Shown piece by piece: positions 41,001 through 49,252 of a stretch of 64,000 bases of DNA. This stretch comes from G965116155 sp965116155 (lineage in GTDB: Bacteria > Bdellovibrionota > Bdellovibrionia > Bdellovibrionales > UBA1609). The stretch spans positions 496,001-560,000 of the forward strand of contig OZ220488.1 in NCBI GenBank assembly GCA_965116155.1, read 5' to 3'. Position 1 is the stretch's first letter. Each line of letters begins with the position of its first letter. The translations under genes were made by a program, and so were the position numbers. Under the pieces are notes generated by a model. That model was not told the DNA's origin. It saw only the letters and a list, made by a program, of their open reading frames with translations, and did not search any database.

Positions 41001-42591
41001 CTTCGTCATCAGACTCCACCTGCACCAGATCCGTATTAGCTTGCGGAAGCAAATAGTACTTGCCTGCTGGATCTTTTTTGCCAGACCGGCTGTCTGCAAC
41101 ACGCTCCACAATAAACTTACGCCCCTTAACGGGCTTGCCGTTTTTAGAGTGTTTAATACACACTTTGGCAGCAAACTCTACCGTGCGCACCGTAGAGGTT
41201 TCATCATTGGGAGAGATGCGCAAAAACCTGGCATCCACACGGTTATAACTATAATGCTCCCATTGGTCTTTAGAGTTTTGAGGGCCTTGGTAGAGTCTGT
41301 TTTTCCACTCTGAGGCATTTTTAGCCCCCTGCATATAAGCCGCCAAACTAAAATGCTTTTTAGCACGCGACTGCACTGGAGTGTGAGATCCCAAAATATT
41401 CGACCAGCTGTTTGTTAGGTAAAACAAAGACTCAAACGCTTGCAAGTGTGCGCTATTCGCATGGGTGCCACTTAGCAAAGGCTCTAACTTGACCGCCAGG
41501 TAGTATTGGCCTTCTTTTAGTTTTTCTGTAACCAATGTGGGTAAGCACAAGTGCAGTCTCTTGGTGGCGGTATTTAAGCTTACAACCTGAGGCTCAGCCA
41601 GAGGGTTTACAATGTGTCTTTGGCTTTGCGCCTCTTCTACCATTAGATACAGCCAAACCCTAAACTCTGCGGGCCTATTAAAACTGTATTGCTGCCTGCT
41701 AAAACCCTGATGCGCTTGCTCGCTAAAAAACACAAACGGCTGCATCGAGAGCTCTATATTTAATGGCAGCAGCTTAAGGCCCTGCAAGCCCGCATAACCC
41801 GCCTGGGTCTTTTGTGCGACAACGCTTTCTTTGGGCATGCTGCATTTGTTCCAGTTTGTATGAATAATCTGAGCTTTAAGCCCTTGAACCAAAAGAGGCC
41901 TTTTTACATGCTCCATATAAGGGTTTGTAGATAAGTTCGCACCTGAGCCAGTTCCTGGCTCGCCTGAAAAACTCACCAAAGGTAAAAAGCTATACGCCTC
42001 TACTTGGTGCCGGTTTTTTATGCAAAAACTGCCCCTTGGGGAAGATAGCATAGTTTTGTCCCCCAACCAGGGGTTAGTAAAACAGTATAAATTTTGTGTT
42101 AAAATTTTTTCATGCCCCTTGGGGGGCAGCAGACGCAAGGACCTTGGCTCGTAAACAAACTGTGCCCGTGCCAAAAGATTGTACTTTACACTCTCGCTCC
42201 ACTTAAAGCAGGCTCCCTCAAGTGAACCTGCTGCCACCACCTTATGACGCTTTATTACCTCTACCTTTGACTTAGATGCTTGTGGGCCATCTAGTGGGTT
42301 GTCTAAACAGGCCTCAAAAACAAAAGTGCGCGTGCGGATAAAGTCCTCCCCGTGCCACACTAAAGGCGCAGGATTAAAATCCGACTCATGCACTATCCGC
42401 ACACGCATCCCATTGCCAATTAGTGCTTGGGAGGGGTTAGTGAAAAATTTTTGTAAAAAAACAGGCCCTTGAGGTTGAATCGGGTACAGCAAAGGAGAAT
42501 CAAGCACAGGCTCATCCGCCCAAGCGGAGCACGCACCAAAAAGTGCCCACAGCAGCGCTAAAGAAGCCCTAGCCACAAAATTAAAAAGCAT
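38032..42591 (-). CDS. Giant secreted protein of unknown function
   Basis: A 1519-residue protein with a signal peptide (MLFNFVARASLALLWALFGACSAWA, cut likely after AWA). It has no later membrane helices or barrel end. Two N-terminal modules look homologous: residues about 90-200 (ACFKWSESVKYNLL...FVYEPRSLRL...NPW) and about 480-600 (GCIEWNDKIRHRYY...YIFPSAKVWS...NPW), each with a WxD/E-K core. Much of the C-terminal half has His, Asp and Tyr-rich stretches (HFVDTFMLDY, HDVMSIIDHFF) that could suit a metal-dependent or adhesive function, but no family is recognised. It is monocistronic and flanked by repeats. Confidence 0.75.
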   Translation of the reverse strand: MLFNFVARASLALLWALFGACSAWADEPVLDSPLLYPIQPQGPVFLQKFFTNPSQALIGNGMRVRIVHESDFNPAPLVWHGEDFIRTRTFVFEACLDNPLDGPQASKSKVEVIKRHKVVAAGSLEGACFKWSESVKYNLLARAQFVYEPRSLRLLPPKGHEKILTQNLYCFTNPWLGDKTMLSSPRGSFCIKNRHQVEAYSFLPLVSFSGEPGTGSGANLSTNPYMEHVKRPLLVQGLKAQIIHTNWNKCSMPKESVVAQKTQAGYAGLQGLKLLPLNIELSMQPFVFFSEQAHQGFSRQQYSFNRPAEFRVWLYLMVEEAQSQRHIVNPLAEPQVVSLNTATKRLHLCLPTLVTEKLKEGQYYLAVKLEPLLSGTHANSAHLQAFESLFYLTNSWSNILGSHTPVQSRAKKHFSLAAYMQGAKNASEWKNRLYQGPQNSKDQWEHYSYNRVDARFLRISPNDETSTVRTVEFAAKVCIKHSKNGKPVKGRKFIVERVADSRSGKKDPAGKYYLLPQANTDLVQVESDDEGCIEWNDKIRHRYYIEETYIFPSAKVWSPAHKDEIKTLSLVINPWDEKWTFGRDRRDLSEQYLAEVTDREAIESRFYLQDYGYQTLRFRYHVDKYLGLKVKKTLLLRIHPKAVRYSSIIRGRQATEYLRDGVYLLKVALEKPYLDPASKGLIIGPGSSLVAPNSVRVGAQLKTKEYVTAVRKLVRVQNGTIITPIELSIRDLRLMKIRSNFLIQLETVDEKKLFRAINFRACAGKDLSDKMSQCMDGSIAEKEAFVCGDKGEGLVLDEYFNLLDKDYKNQPPNTGAEDFSLAADSAVSKAPSCLEKFYKNSGNLNDFTVANISPLLFKDLDEYVDADSGLKKRTFTGPMVLIANTNYAAVRPTDNLEEVHCSADDCNEINAVAFNKEKSSGSYDHSKYFGSVRHLYNKSVDDVIESYQKHESRYLTQMAAFSLMHHFVDTFMLDYVSLEDHPILSFDPAGGEACQNMSHEDYSEDELDCGGSGYNVPNILGVSSYADKATCFWDKLGCIKVGSPWQVGANMFSERMVLSKPSEHRDLWSKFLKAAPGLKESSVYEDHSVRSHDVMSIIDHFFVRDTWSYQQRMEYSPDQHFRDLLSDNKHFFSHLCVLMSQAFENPHTLESKIINTAIAKECLNRVRDNNTHKAFSVEKRYRIASVTGNYNFKGGKSFNINVGDSFRIFRDGFYKYSTKFAPFGKALGIMSGGMLGLDWSQGNAHGYAESTTVNSQTFLVMQTAALDIELKQYEKCLVLKWRPSFLHPVGNPRASFFMGKNWWSGEWRMRNAMGEMEHVSDSDLSQLESAQRLVNKIMLGGIMICSGKLEDKPVAIRERYYYTTQHFTDGDMLDPGDLYNHPWLLQLRGVRDFETFIQAARAQNMGSFISPDNLTNKKPLHSSWQWPIKKLNQTYRNVMPSFPGMFVQMLREEEETDYPWVTPPDVNVGGPDMRPGATLKNPNSWGLEYMENANWTQQPEGTKPRGRQAIIEKVESWFR

Positions 42592-42979
42592 TTAACTTGC
42601 CCTCCCACCCACCAGATGTGTTGCCGTGCTAACAATAACCTCCTCTCAGTAAACCCAAGGCAGCGCTCTAATGCTTACGCACTTACAGGCCGCCATGGCT
42701 TTGCAGCATCTGGTGCCTCCCCTTATAGTACAGTTTAAAAAAAAGAGCAAAAACGCTATTTTTTGTGGTTCGCCACTCCACGGCCAGGTTCAACATAAAC
42801 ACTGCAAATGGCTGGTCTTGCTTATTTTTATTCTATTATTTACACACCTTGCTTTTTTGTATATTTCACCTCGCTTTTGACTAACTACTTAATTTTTGTG
42901 TTGATGCCACAGGGTTATTGGCATATGTCCTTTCACTAGGATTTGCCCGCTAACTTGTTAATATTAAGAATGCAGAGGT
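42592..42979. other. Intergenic region with repeat relics
   Basis: This 388-base gap separates divergent genes. It holds an isolated repeat terminus (AGCGCTCTAATGCTTACGCA, 42664-42683) inside a structure closed by CACCAGATG (42610-42618) and CATCTGGTG (42708-42716). The rest is AT-rich promoter-like sequence before the ankyrin gene; no single -35/-10 pair stands out. Confidence 0.5.
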
Positions 42980-42985
42980 GTGATT

Positions 42986-45025
42986 TTGCGTAGCTCTTTT
43001 ATAGCACTGCTGGTTTTCCTTAGTTGGGGCTTAGTTGAGGAAGACAAGGCGCTTGGCTCAAACAAGCCCACTCCTCAAAAGACCAAGGACTGCGCCAAAA
43101 TTCTAAACCCTGATACCCCCAACGCGCGCGGCTCCTCTGCTATCATTAAATCCCTAACGCCTCTTGATCCCTTTTTAACCATGTGGCAGATGCCTCATGT
43201 AAAAAAGCTAGGGGCTATAAGAAATAACATGGCCGCACCAGCAGAGGTAAGAGCTCAGTATGCGCTTTATGACCAAAAGCCCGCTAGTGAAGCAATGGAT
43301 CAAATGAAAGCCGATTTGCATGCTTTTTTCCGGTATACCCAAAAGGATTTAGAGATAAACTCTACCAACAAAGAGGGCAAACGCCTTTTAGAGCTGGCTA
43401 TAGACATGGGCTTTAGCACCTTGGTGAAGGCGCTGCTCGATATGGGCGCTGACCCTAACCTTAAAGACCTCTGGGGCAATACTAGTTTGCACCGTTATTT
43501 CTCTATGAATCCTCTGCCGCCTTTAGATATTCTAAACAGCTTGTTAGATAAAAACCCACAGCTCGCCAATGTTCTTAATAACAAGCACCAAAGCCCTTTG
43601 CTTTTGGGTGTTAAGGCTCAAAGTGTAGAGGCGCTGGATATTTTGTTGCAATACGCCTACACCAATCCTGACCCTGATCAGTACTTTCATACCCCTTTGA
43701 CAAAAGCTTTTGAGTTGCAAAATATGCAGGTGGCACAAAAACTAATAGAGCACGGCGCACGATCGGGTAACCGCAAGATCAAGGGGCGAAAATCGGACTC
43801 CGTTCCCCATAGGAGCCTGCTGCATACACTCATACAACACTCCCCCAATATTGATGACCTTAGCCCCCATGCTTTGGAGATGGCTCTGGATGCCGGTGCG
43901 GCACCCAATATACAAAACCACCAAGGTGACACTCCTTTACACACCCTGGCACAGCGTGGAGATATTGTTAGCTTTAAGGGCTTGGTTGAATTAGGCGCGA
44001 ACCCCAATATTTTTAACCAAGAGGGTTCAACGCCGTTTTTTGATCTTTTGCCCCATATATCGGAAGACTCACAGTTGCTAAATTTAATAGCGGAGCTTAA
44101 TCCTCGCCTGGAGCCCAATGTGCCTAAAAAGTTTTTAAAACCTTTGGCCTTAGAAAGAATTTTTGCAACAAGCCGATACAAAAACAGCACACAGAGTACT
44201 TTTCCGCTAGCGCTGGCTATGGCCCAAGCCCGATACCAACTGGCTAAAGTGCTGGTCCAAGAGGGGTTGGTTAACATTAATGCTCCTATGGGGCTGTACT
44301 TGCACCCTGTTCTACAGCAAAAGTATCAATCCGAACCTGGGCTCACGCAAGTGGGTATACATGAGGCCATAGGTTCGGCACTGCACCAAATGGTACAATT
44401 TTTGGCACTATCCAAGCTAGTCAATATGCAGCAGCTAGCGCTACAGATCAAAGAAACCATGGCCTGGTTTATAAAAAAAGGCCTAGACCCTAATGCGCAG
44501 CTCTTTTATACCGAGCATTATTCCACCGCGAATGGTCACGGCACTATAAAGCCTACGTATATTTCGGCCCTGGGTCTGTGTATTCAATTAAATGATTTTG
44601 ATTGTTTTAAATATATGCTTTTAGAGCACAAGGTGGACCCTAACCTAGGCTCGCCCTATAAGCCACTGCATAACTTGATAGTAGGTTACCATAAGCTAGA
44701 TAGGGCGGAGCATTTTTTAAGCACGTTGCTTATGGACCCACGAACGGACATATCTGCTACAGTAGATCTTGATGGGAACAGCTTTTTGCACCTAGCAGCT
44801 GCGTATATAAAAGATCCTAAAGTGCTGGATACTTTTGCCGCGCTTGGAGGCTTGGACCACAGTCTGCTCACAGCCAAAAATGCCTACGACCTAACGCCTT
44901 TGCAACTGAGCGAGGCTGCAGGCAACAACGCAGTGAGTGCCTGGATAAAAAAACATATCTCTAGCACACAGGATCTGGTTAAAGATTTGGAAACGCCTGG
45001 CTCTCTGGGTGGATACATTAACTAG
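42986..45025 (+). CDS. Secreted ankyrin-repeat protein 3
   Basis: About 679 residues. The start is probably TTG 42986, which places AGAGG 7 bases upstream; GTG 42980 would lie almost on that site. The signal-like N-terminus is MRSSFIALLVFLSWGLV. Ankyrin repeats are less regular than in the other proteins and occur in two groups (about 130-270 and 290-360, e.g. GADPNLKDLWGNTSLHRYF, GAAPNIQNHQGDTPLHTLA), with a third near 545-660. The spaced layout suggests other folds in between. The next ankyrin gene follows after 60 bases, probably in one transcript. Confidence 0.82.
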   Translation: MRSSFIALLVFLSWGLVEEDKALGSNKPTPQKTKDCAKILNPDTPNARGSSAIIKSLTPLDPFLTMWQMPHVKKLGAIRNNMAAPAEVRAQYALYDQKPASEAMDQMKADLHAFFRYTQKDLEINSTNKEGKRLLELAIDMGFSTLVKALLDMGADPNLKDLWGNTSLHRYFSMNPLPPLDILNSLLDKNPQLANVLNNKHQSPLLLGVKAQSVEALDILLQYAYTNPDPDQYFHTPLTKAFELQNMQVAQKLIEHGARSGNRKIKGRKSDSVPHRSLLHTLIQHSPNIDDLSPHALEMALDAGAAPNIQNHQGDTPLHTLAQRGDIVSFKGLVELGANPNIFNQEGSTPFFDLLPHISEDSQLLNLIAELNPRLEPNVPKKFLKPLALERIFATSRYKNSTQSTFPLALAMAQARYQLAKVLVQEGLVNINAPMGLYLHPVLQQKYQSEPGLTQVGIHEAIGSALHQMVQFLALSKLVNMQQLALQIKETMAWFIKKGLDPNAQLFYTEHYSTANGHGTIKPTYISALGLCIQLNDFDCFKYMLLEHKVDPNLGSPYKPLHNLIVGYHKLDRAEHFLSTLLMDPRTDISATVDLDGNSFLHLAAAYIKDPKVLDTFAALGGLDHSLLTAKNAYDLTPLQLSEAAGNNAVSAWIKKHISSTQDLVKDLETPGSLGGYIN

Positions 45026-45085
45026 TACTTTGTAAAAGTTCTAAAGAGGCGTACGGGCCATAGGTTTTTGTTTTAAATTAAACAA

Positions 45086-46351
45086 ATGCTGAAGTTTGTT
45101 TTAATTTTTTTTGTTATCACTCCCATCGCACATGCCTTTAGCGGCACACAAAGCAACGATACCCTAGTGGTAATTAATGCAATTAAACTAGGCAAAAAAG
45201 GGCTTGCCCAGCAGTATTTGTCCCAAAATTTAGATCCCGAAACAATCAACAAAGCCGATGAATACGGTAGAACCGCTTTGATGCTTGCGGCTAATAAGGG
45301 CTATGCAGATATCACAGCACAGCTTTTGTCATACCCTGAAATCCATATAAACGCCGCCGACTCCATGGGTGATACCGCTTTACACTACGCTGTAAAATTA
45401 CATAACGCCGATATAACAAAGCTCCTAATTAAACACGAAGGTATTAATCTAGAGGCAAGAGATATTTTAGGCCGAACCCCCCTCATAGAAGCGGCGTTTT
45501 TTAACAGCAGCAGCAATGTCCGTGTACTAGTGCGGCATGCAGATACTGCGGCAAAAGATGCATCACACAATACTCCACTGATGGCGGCGACGCATTTTTT
45601 TTCTAGCACACCTCTGTCTGTTCAGGCTTTGTTAGAGTACTCCGATGTTAATGCCACTAATATCAACGGAAAAACTGCGCTTATGTTAGCGGCAGAAAAA
45701 AACTCTACCAGTGTGGCTAAATATTTGCTAGAGCACTCTAATAATATTGATATTAACGCACAAGACAAAGACGGCAAAACCGCGCTTATGCTAGCAGCAG
45801 AGCAGGCGCCCTGGAACACAGAAGAAGCCTCGCACTTGGATATGCGCGATGGAAACACCAAAAGACATAAGGCGCTTTTGAGGCAATTTTTATCAATAAA
45901 AAATCTAGAAATTAATGCCGTGGATAAGGATGGCAGAACAGCTCTTATGTTGGCTCTTAAAAACCGGCACTATATTGCGGCACAAGTTTTACTAAGCGAC
46001 TCTCGAGTCAATGCTAACATTATAGACAAAAACGGCCAAACCGCCTTAATGCTTGTCTCTCAACACAGCCACCAAGATAGCGTGCAATATCTAAATGCAC
46101 AGCATGGCAAGCAAATGAAACTGGTTCATTTTTTTAAAAAAGCCTTTGCAGATAGAGAAGAGCAAAAAGTTTATATCGCAAAACAAATACTATCTCGTGG
46201 TGGCATTAGCAGTGTTCGCTCTTTAGATAAGTCAGGGCGCACGGCTTTGGGGTACGCCAGGCGCTCTAGCCAAAACAAATCCTTAGTGCGGCTTCTAAAA
46301 ACTCCCCATAGGTTTCTATCCACCACTTCATGTTTGGGGTTATTAGGTTAG
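45086..46351 (+). CDS. Secreted ankyrin-repeat protein 4
   Basis: A 421-residue protein with a signal peptide (MLKFVLIFFVITPIAHAFSG) and about nine ankyrin repeats (for example YGRTALMLAANKGYADITAQLL, MGDTALHYAVKLHNADITKLL). An insertion of about 25 residues interrupts one unit (ASHLDMRDGNTKRHK) and another near residue 340 (FFKKAFADREEQKVYI). The stop TAG coincides with the first bases of the terminal inverted repeat of copy 9. It likely forms an operon with ankyrin gene 3. Confidence 0.87.
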   Translation: MLKFVLIFFVITPIAHAFSGTQSNDTLVVINAIKLGKKGLAQQYLSQNLDPETINKADEYGRTALMLAANKGYADITAQLLSYPEIHINAADSMGDTALHYAVKLHNADITKLLIKHEGINLEARDILGRTPLIEAAFFNSSSNVRVLVRHADTAAKDASHNTPLMAATHFFSSTPLSVQALLEYSDVNATNINGKTALMLAAEKNSTSVAKYLLEHSNNIDINAQDKDGKTALMLAAEQAPWNTEEASHLDMRDGNTKRHKALLRQFLSIKNLEINAVDKDGRTALMLALKNRHYIAAQVLLSDSRVNANIIDKNGQTALMLVSQHSHQDSVQYLNAQHGKQMKLVHFFKKAFADREEQKVYIAKQILSRGGISSVRSLDKSGRTALGYARRSSQNKSLVRLLKTPHRFLSTTSCLGLLG

Positions 46352-46853
46352 AGTGCGTAAGCATCAGAGTGCTAGGAAAATGCCCTGGGACAAAGTGCGT
46401 AAGCATAAAAGTGTTAGTGTGGGTGCCCTGGCCAGAGAGCGCAGCCTGCTGACACACCTTTAGGTGTGCCAGGCAAGCGGTTAAGCCAGGGCACCCTCAC
46501 GCGCTGGATAAAGCGCAGTCTCTAGCGCAGCCCCCTTTAGGGGGTGTTCGCGATAGAGACAAGCGTCCCGCAGGGCATTTTCCGACCTATGAAGCTACTA
46601 CGAGCCTGTAGCCTTGGACGATTTTTAGGTCCAAGGCGACCATACTCCCTTTAAAAGCACGAGGCTTTGACGATAATGTGGTCGCTGCGGGCCCTTGGCC
46701 CTTCGCTACAGGGCCATAGATGCTTCATAGGTCGCAAAATTCTCTGTAAGACGCTTGGCACCCTGATGGCCACCGCCCCTTTGCAAGGGGCTATCAGGAT
46801 GCCGTCGCTTAGCTTCAGAGAATTTTACTAGCACTCTGATGCTTACGCACTCT
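46350..46853. repeat. Composite repeat element with perfect 26-bp terminal inverted repeats
   Basis: AGAGTGCGTAAGCATCAGAG plus TGCTAG (46350-46375) is exactly inverted at 46828-46853. Between them lie most modules of the family: the GTGCCCTGG/CCAGGGCAC stem, AAAATGCCCTGGGA (46377-46390) with TCCCGCAGGGCATTTT (46566-46581), CCTTGGAC/GTCCAAGG (46612-46636), and an AAAATTCTCTG unit near the right end. It has no open reading frame of interest. The stop codons of both convergent flanking genes are formed by the element ends. Confidence 0.85.
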
Positions 46854-49242
46854 AAAAAGACCCCATAGAAAGTGAGAAGTAGTCAGGAGATTCACGCTTG
46901 CCACCAGAAAAGGTTTGAGGACTGAATTTACGAGCATAGTCAGCACGAATAGGACCCACAGGCGTCTCAAGCCTCAAGCCCAAACCCCACGCGTGACGGT
47001 AAGGCTTTTGAAAGCGCAACTCATCCACCCCCACGGCTCCCCCATCGTAAAATACCGCCGCACCCAGATTTTTAAAAACCGGCACGCGCAGCTCTACCTT
47101 TAACAAATAGTAATAACTCCTATCCATAACCGCCGCCTGCCAAGGATCCACAGGCTTAAACTCATAACTAGAAGGCACCCGATCCTGCGTGCTCCCACTA
47201 AAACCCCTTATAGAGTTAACACCTCCCAAAAAAAACGCATACTGACCCGGCACTCCACCCTTTGCATATAGATTTTTAAGCCACCCCCCTTGAGCGCCAA
47301 AAGCCAAACCCAAACTCTCGCCCAAAGGCACAAAATACCTAGAGCCTAAATCGAGTTTTAAAAAATGCCCATGCCTCCACAAAGGCGCATAATCTAACTG
47401 CGCATAGCCCCAAAAGCCCTTGTGCGGCAACAAAATATTATCCGTAAAGTTCACCTCCCACCGAGGACCCATGGTAACAATATTACGCACCTGTAATGCT
47501 CCTAAACCAGAGCTGCCCTTACCATGCTCTCGGGCTACAGGGCTTAACATAAATAAGTTAAACAACTGCTCCCTACGCCACCTAAAAACACTCCACACCA
47601 ATTTATGGTGCGAACCAAAGGTTTTTTCTAAACCTCCCGAAAAAGTAGTGGCTTTTTCTGTTTTAACATACTCAGGACACAAGTTAAGATCATTCACACA
47701 CCTTACCCCACGCGCATAACGCACGCTCAAGCGCGCACGCATGCGGTCCACAAAACTGTGCGCAAAAAAAGGCTCAAAATAACTTGCCCGCATATCAAGC
47801 TCCCATAACGTCCTGCGTGGCCTTAGCATGCTGTCGCTCAATAGCTCTGCACCAAACATGCGCCCCTCAACACGTCCCGCTACACCCCTAGCTGTGCCCC
47901 ACAAGTTGCGATGCTCTACGCCCGTAAAAGCCTTTAACACTAAGCCGTATTTATTGCTCACACCCCCACCCATTGTTATCACACCCGATGGTCGCTCGCT
48001 TAGCTTTACCCATACACTCTGGCGTGAGGCAGAGGAAGACTCGTCTAATGTCTGCACGTCTGCACTTTTAAAAACAGGCAATAAATTTAAACGCGCTGCA
48101 GCCTTGTTCATTTTAAGCGGAGTTAAAATTTCACCCTGCCTTAAACCTGTTTCCCTCTCTACAACCGAACGCTTGGTGCGGCTCAAGCCCTCCACTAACA
48201 CCTCTGCCACCCTAACCTGCACGCCCTCCTGGATCACAACCTCTAAATCCACATAACGTGCGTCCTCTACCACTGCCACATTTTGCACATCTACCACAGC
48301 ATGCAAAAAACCCTGCTCTTTATAAAAACTCTCCACTTCTTGCAAAGCCTTTTGCAGCTCAGACAAATCCACATAATCCCCCTCATGGGGCGAAAATTTT
48401 TTCCTTAACAGCTCCTCCTCAAAGGCCTCTTGCCCCTTAAAGCTAATAGACCGCACCCGCATCCTAGTGCCAAGGTTTACAAACAAAAACACCTCCACAT
48501 AGGATTTGTCAGGGCTCCATTTTTCTTGCGTAACTTTAAGCTGAGACTTAAGATAACCCCGCTCGCGCAAGCCCATAAGCAAACGCTGCAAAGCCTCATC
48601 GAGACCCGCGCGCGCATAAAACCTATGCCTTAGTGCGCGGCGCATTGCGCGTACCACCTGCGCCCGATACCGATTGGCATGCGATTTTTTTAAATCCGAA
48701 CCATACACCCTTAAATCAAAACGCACCCTAGGGCCCGGTGTTACTGTAAAAGAAATCCGCCTCTTAAATCCTTGCTGAGTTTGCGCACCTTGAACCTGCA
48801 CAAAACCAAAGCCCTGCTGACGATAATGCCGACCAATATGGCGCAAGGCCACCTCTTTTAAACTGCCACCACCTAAGTCTTTAGCAAAACCTACCGGAAC
48901 CGAAAACTCCTTAACCCCTTTTGGCAAGCCTACAAAATCAAACCCATACGCATAATGGTCGCTAAAGCCGATGCTACCGCCCGGTTTATTATCTACAAGC
49001 TGAGTAAAAATATACCCCCGCTCCTTAAGGGCTTGGTTTAAAGCTTTTTCAAAATCTTTGCGCTCCTTTGTACTAAGAGGGTGCTCAAAATCCCTTGCTA
49101 CCTCCTTAGCCAATGCCACAAGCTCAGGGTTGGGGCTATTAAATTGTACCTGCATAGCTACAGCTGCTGTTGCCCCAACAGACACTGCAACAAATACGGC
49201 GTTACACACAAAATAGCACAATAATAAAACACGCCCTTGCAT
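46852..49242 (-). CDS. tamA: TamA-like Omp85 outer-membrane protein
   Basis: About 796 residues from ATG 49242 (TAAGGG upstream); an open extension reaches 49266. A signal peptide is followed by POTRA domains (about 60-400, e.g. VRVAEVLVEGLSRTKRSVVERE) and a 16-strand Omp85 barrel ending YFSLSMGSF. The barrel has the Omp85 signature IRGF (NSIRGFSG) and GPIRADYARKF. It lies directly after tamB, so the pair would form the translocation and assembly module that inserts outer-membrane proteins or moves lipids. It is not assigned as BamA because of the tamB context. Confidence 0.87.
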   Translation of the reverse strand: MQGRVLLLCYFVCNAVFVAVSVGATAAVAMQVQFNSPNPELVALAKEVARDFEHPLSTKERKDFEKALNQALKERGYIFTQLVDNKPGGSIGFSDHYAYGFDFVGLPKGVKEFSVPVGFAKDLGGGSLKEVALRHIGRHYRQQGFGFVQVQGAQTQQGFKRRISFTVTPGPRVRFDLRVYGSDLKKSHANRYRAQVVRAMRRALRHRFYARAGLDEALQRLLMGLRERGYLKSQLKVTQEKWSPDKSYVEVFLFVNLGTRMRVRSISFKGQEAFEEELLRKKFSPHEGDYVDLSELQKALQEVESFYKEQGFLHAVVDVQNVAVVEDARYVDLEVVIQEGVQVRVAEVLVEGLSRTKRSVVERETGLRQGEILTPLKMNKAAARLNLLPVFKSADVQTLDESSSASRQSVWVKLSERPSGVITMGGGVSNKYGLVLKAFTGVEHRNLWGTARGVAGRVEGRMFGAELLSDSMLRPRRTLWELDMRASYFEPFFAHSFVDRMRARLSVRYARGVRCVNDLNLCPEYVKTEKATTFSGGLEKTFGSHHKLVWSVFRWRREQLFNLFMLSPVAREHGKGSSGLGALQVRNIVTMGPRWEVNFTDNILLPHKGFWGYAQLDYAPLWRHGHFLKLDLGSRYFVPLGESLGLAFGAQGGWLKNLYAKGGVPGQYAFFLGGVNSIRGFSGSTQDRVPSSYEFKPVDPWQAAVMDRSYYYLLKVELRVPVFKNLGAAVFYDGGAVGVDELRFQKPYRHAWGLGLRLETPVGPIRADYARKFSPQTFSGGKRESPDYFSLSMGSF

Positions 49243-49252
49243 TTTAGCACCC

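Noticed and set aside
46350..46853. Integron attC sites as an explanation for the palindromic repeats
   Set aside because: No conserved RYYYAAC/GTTRRRY ends, no integrase-linked cassette array, and the repeats follow housekeeping genes in both orientations.
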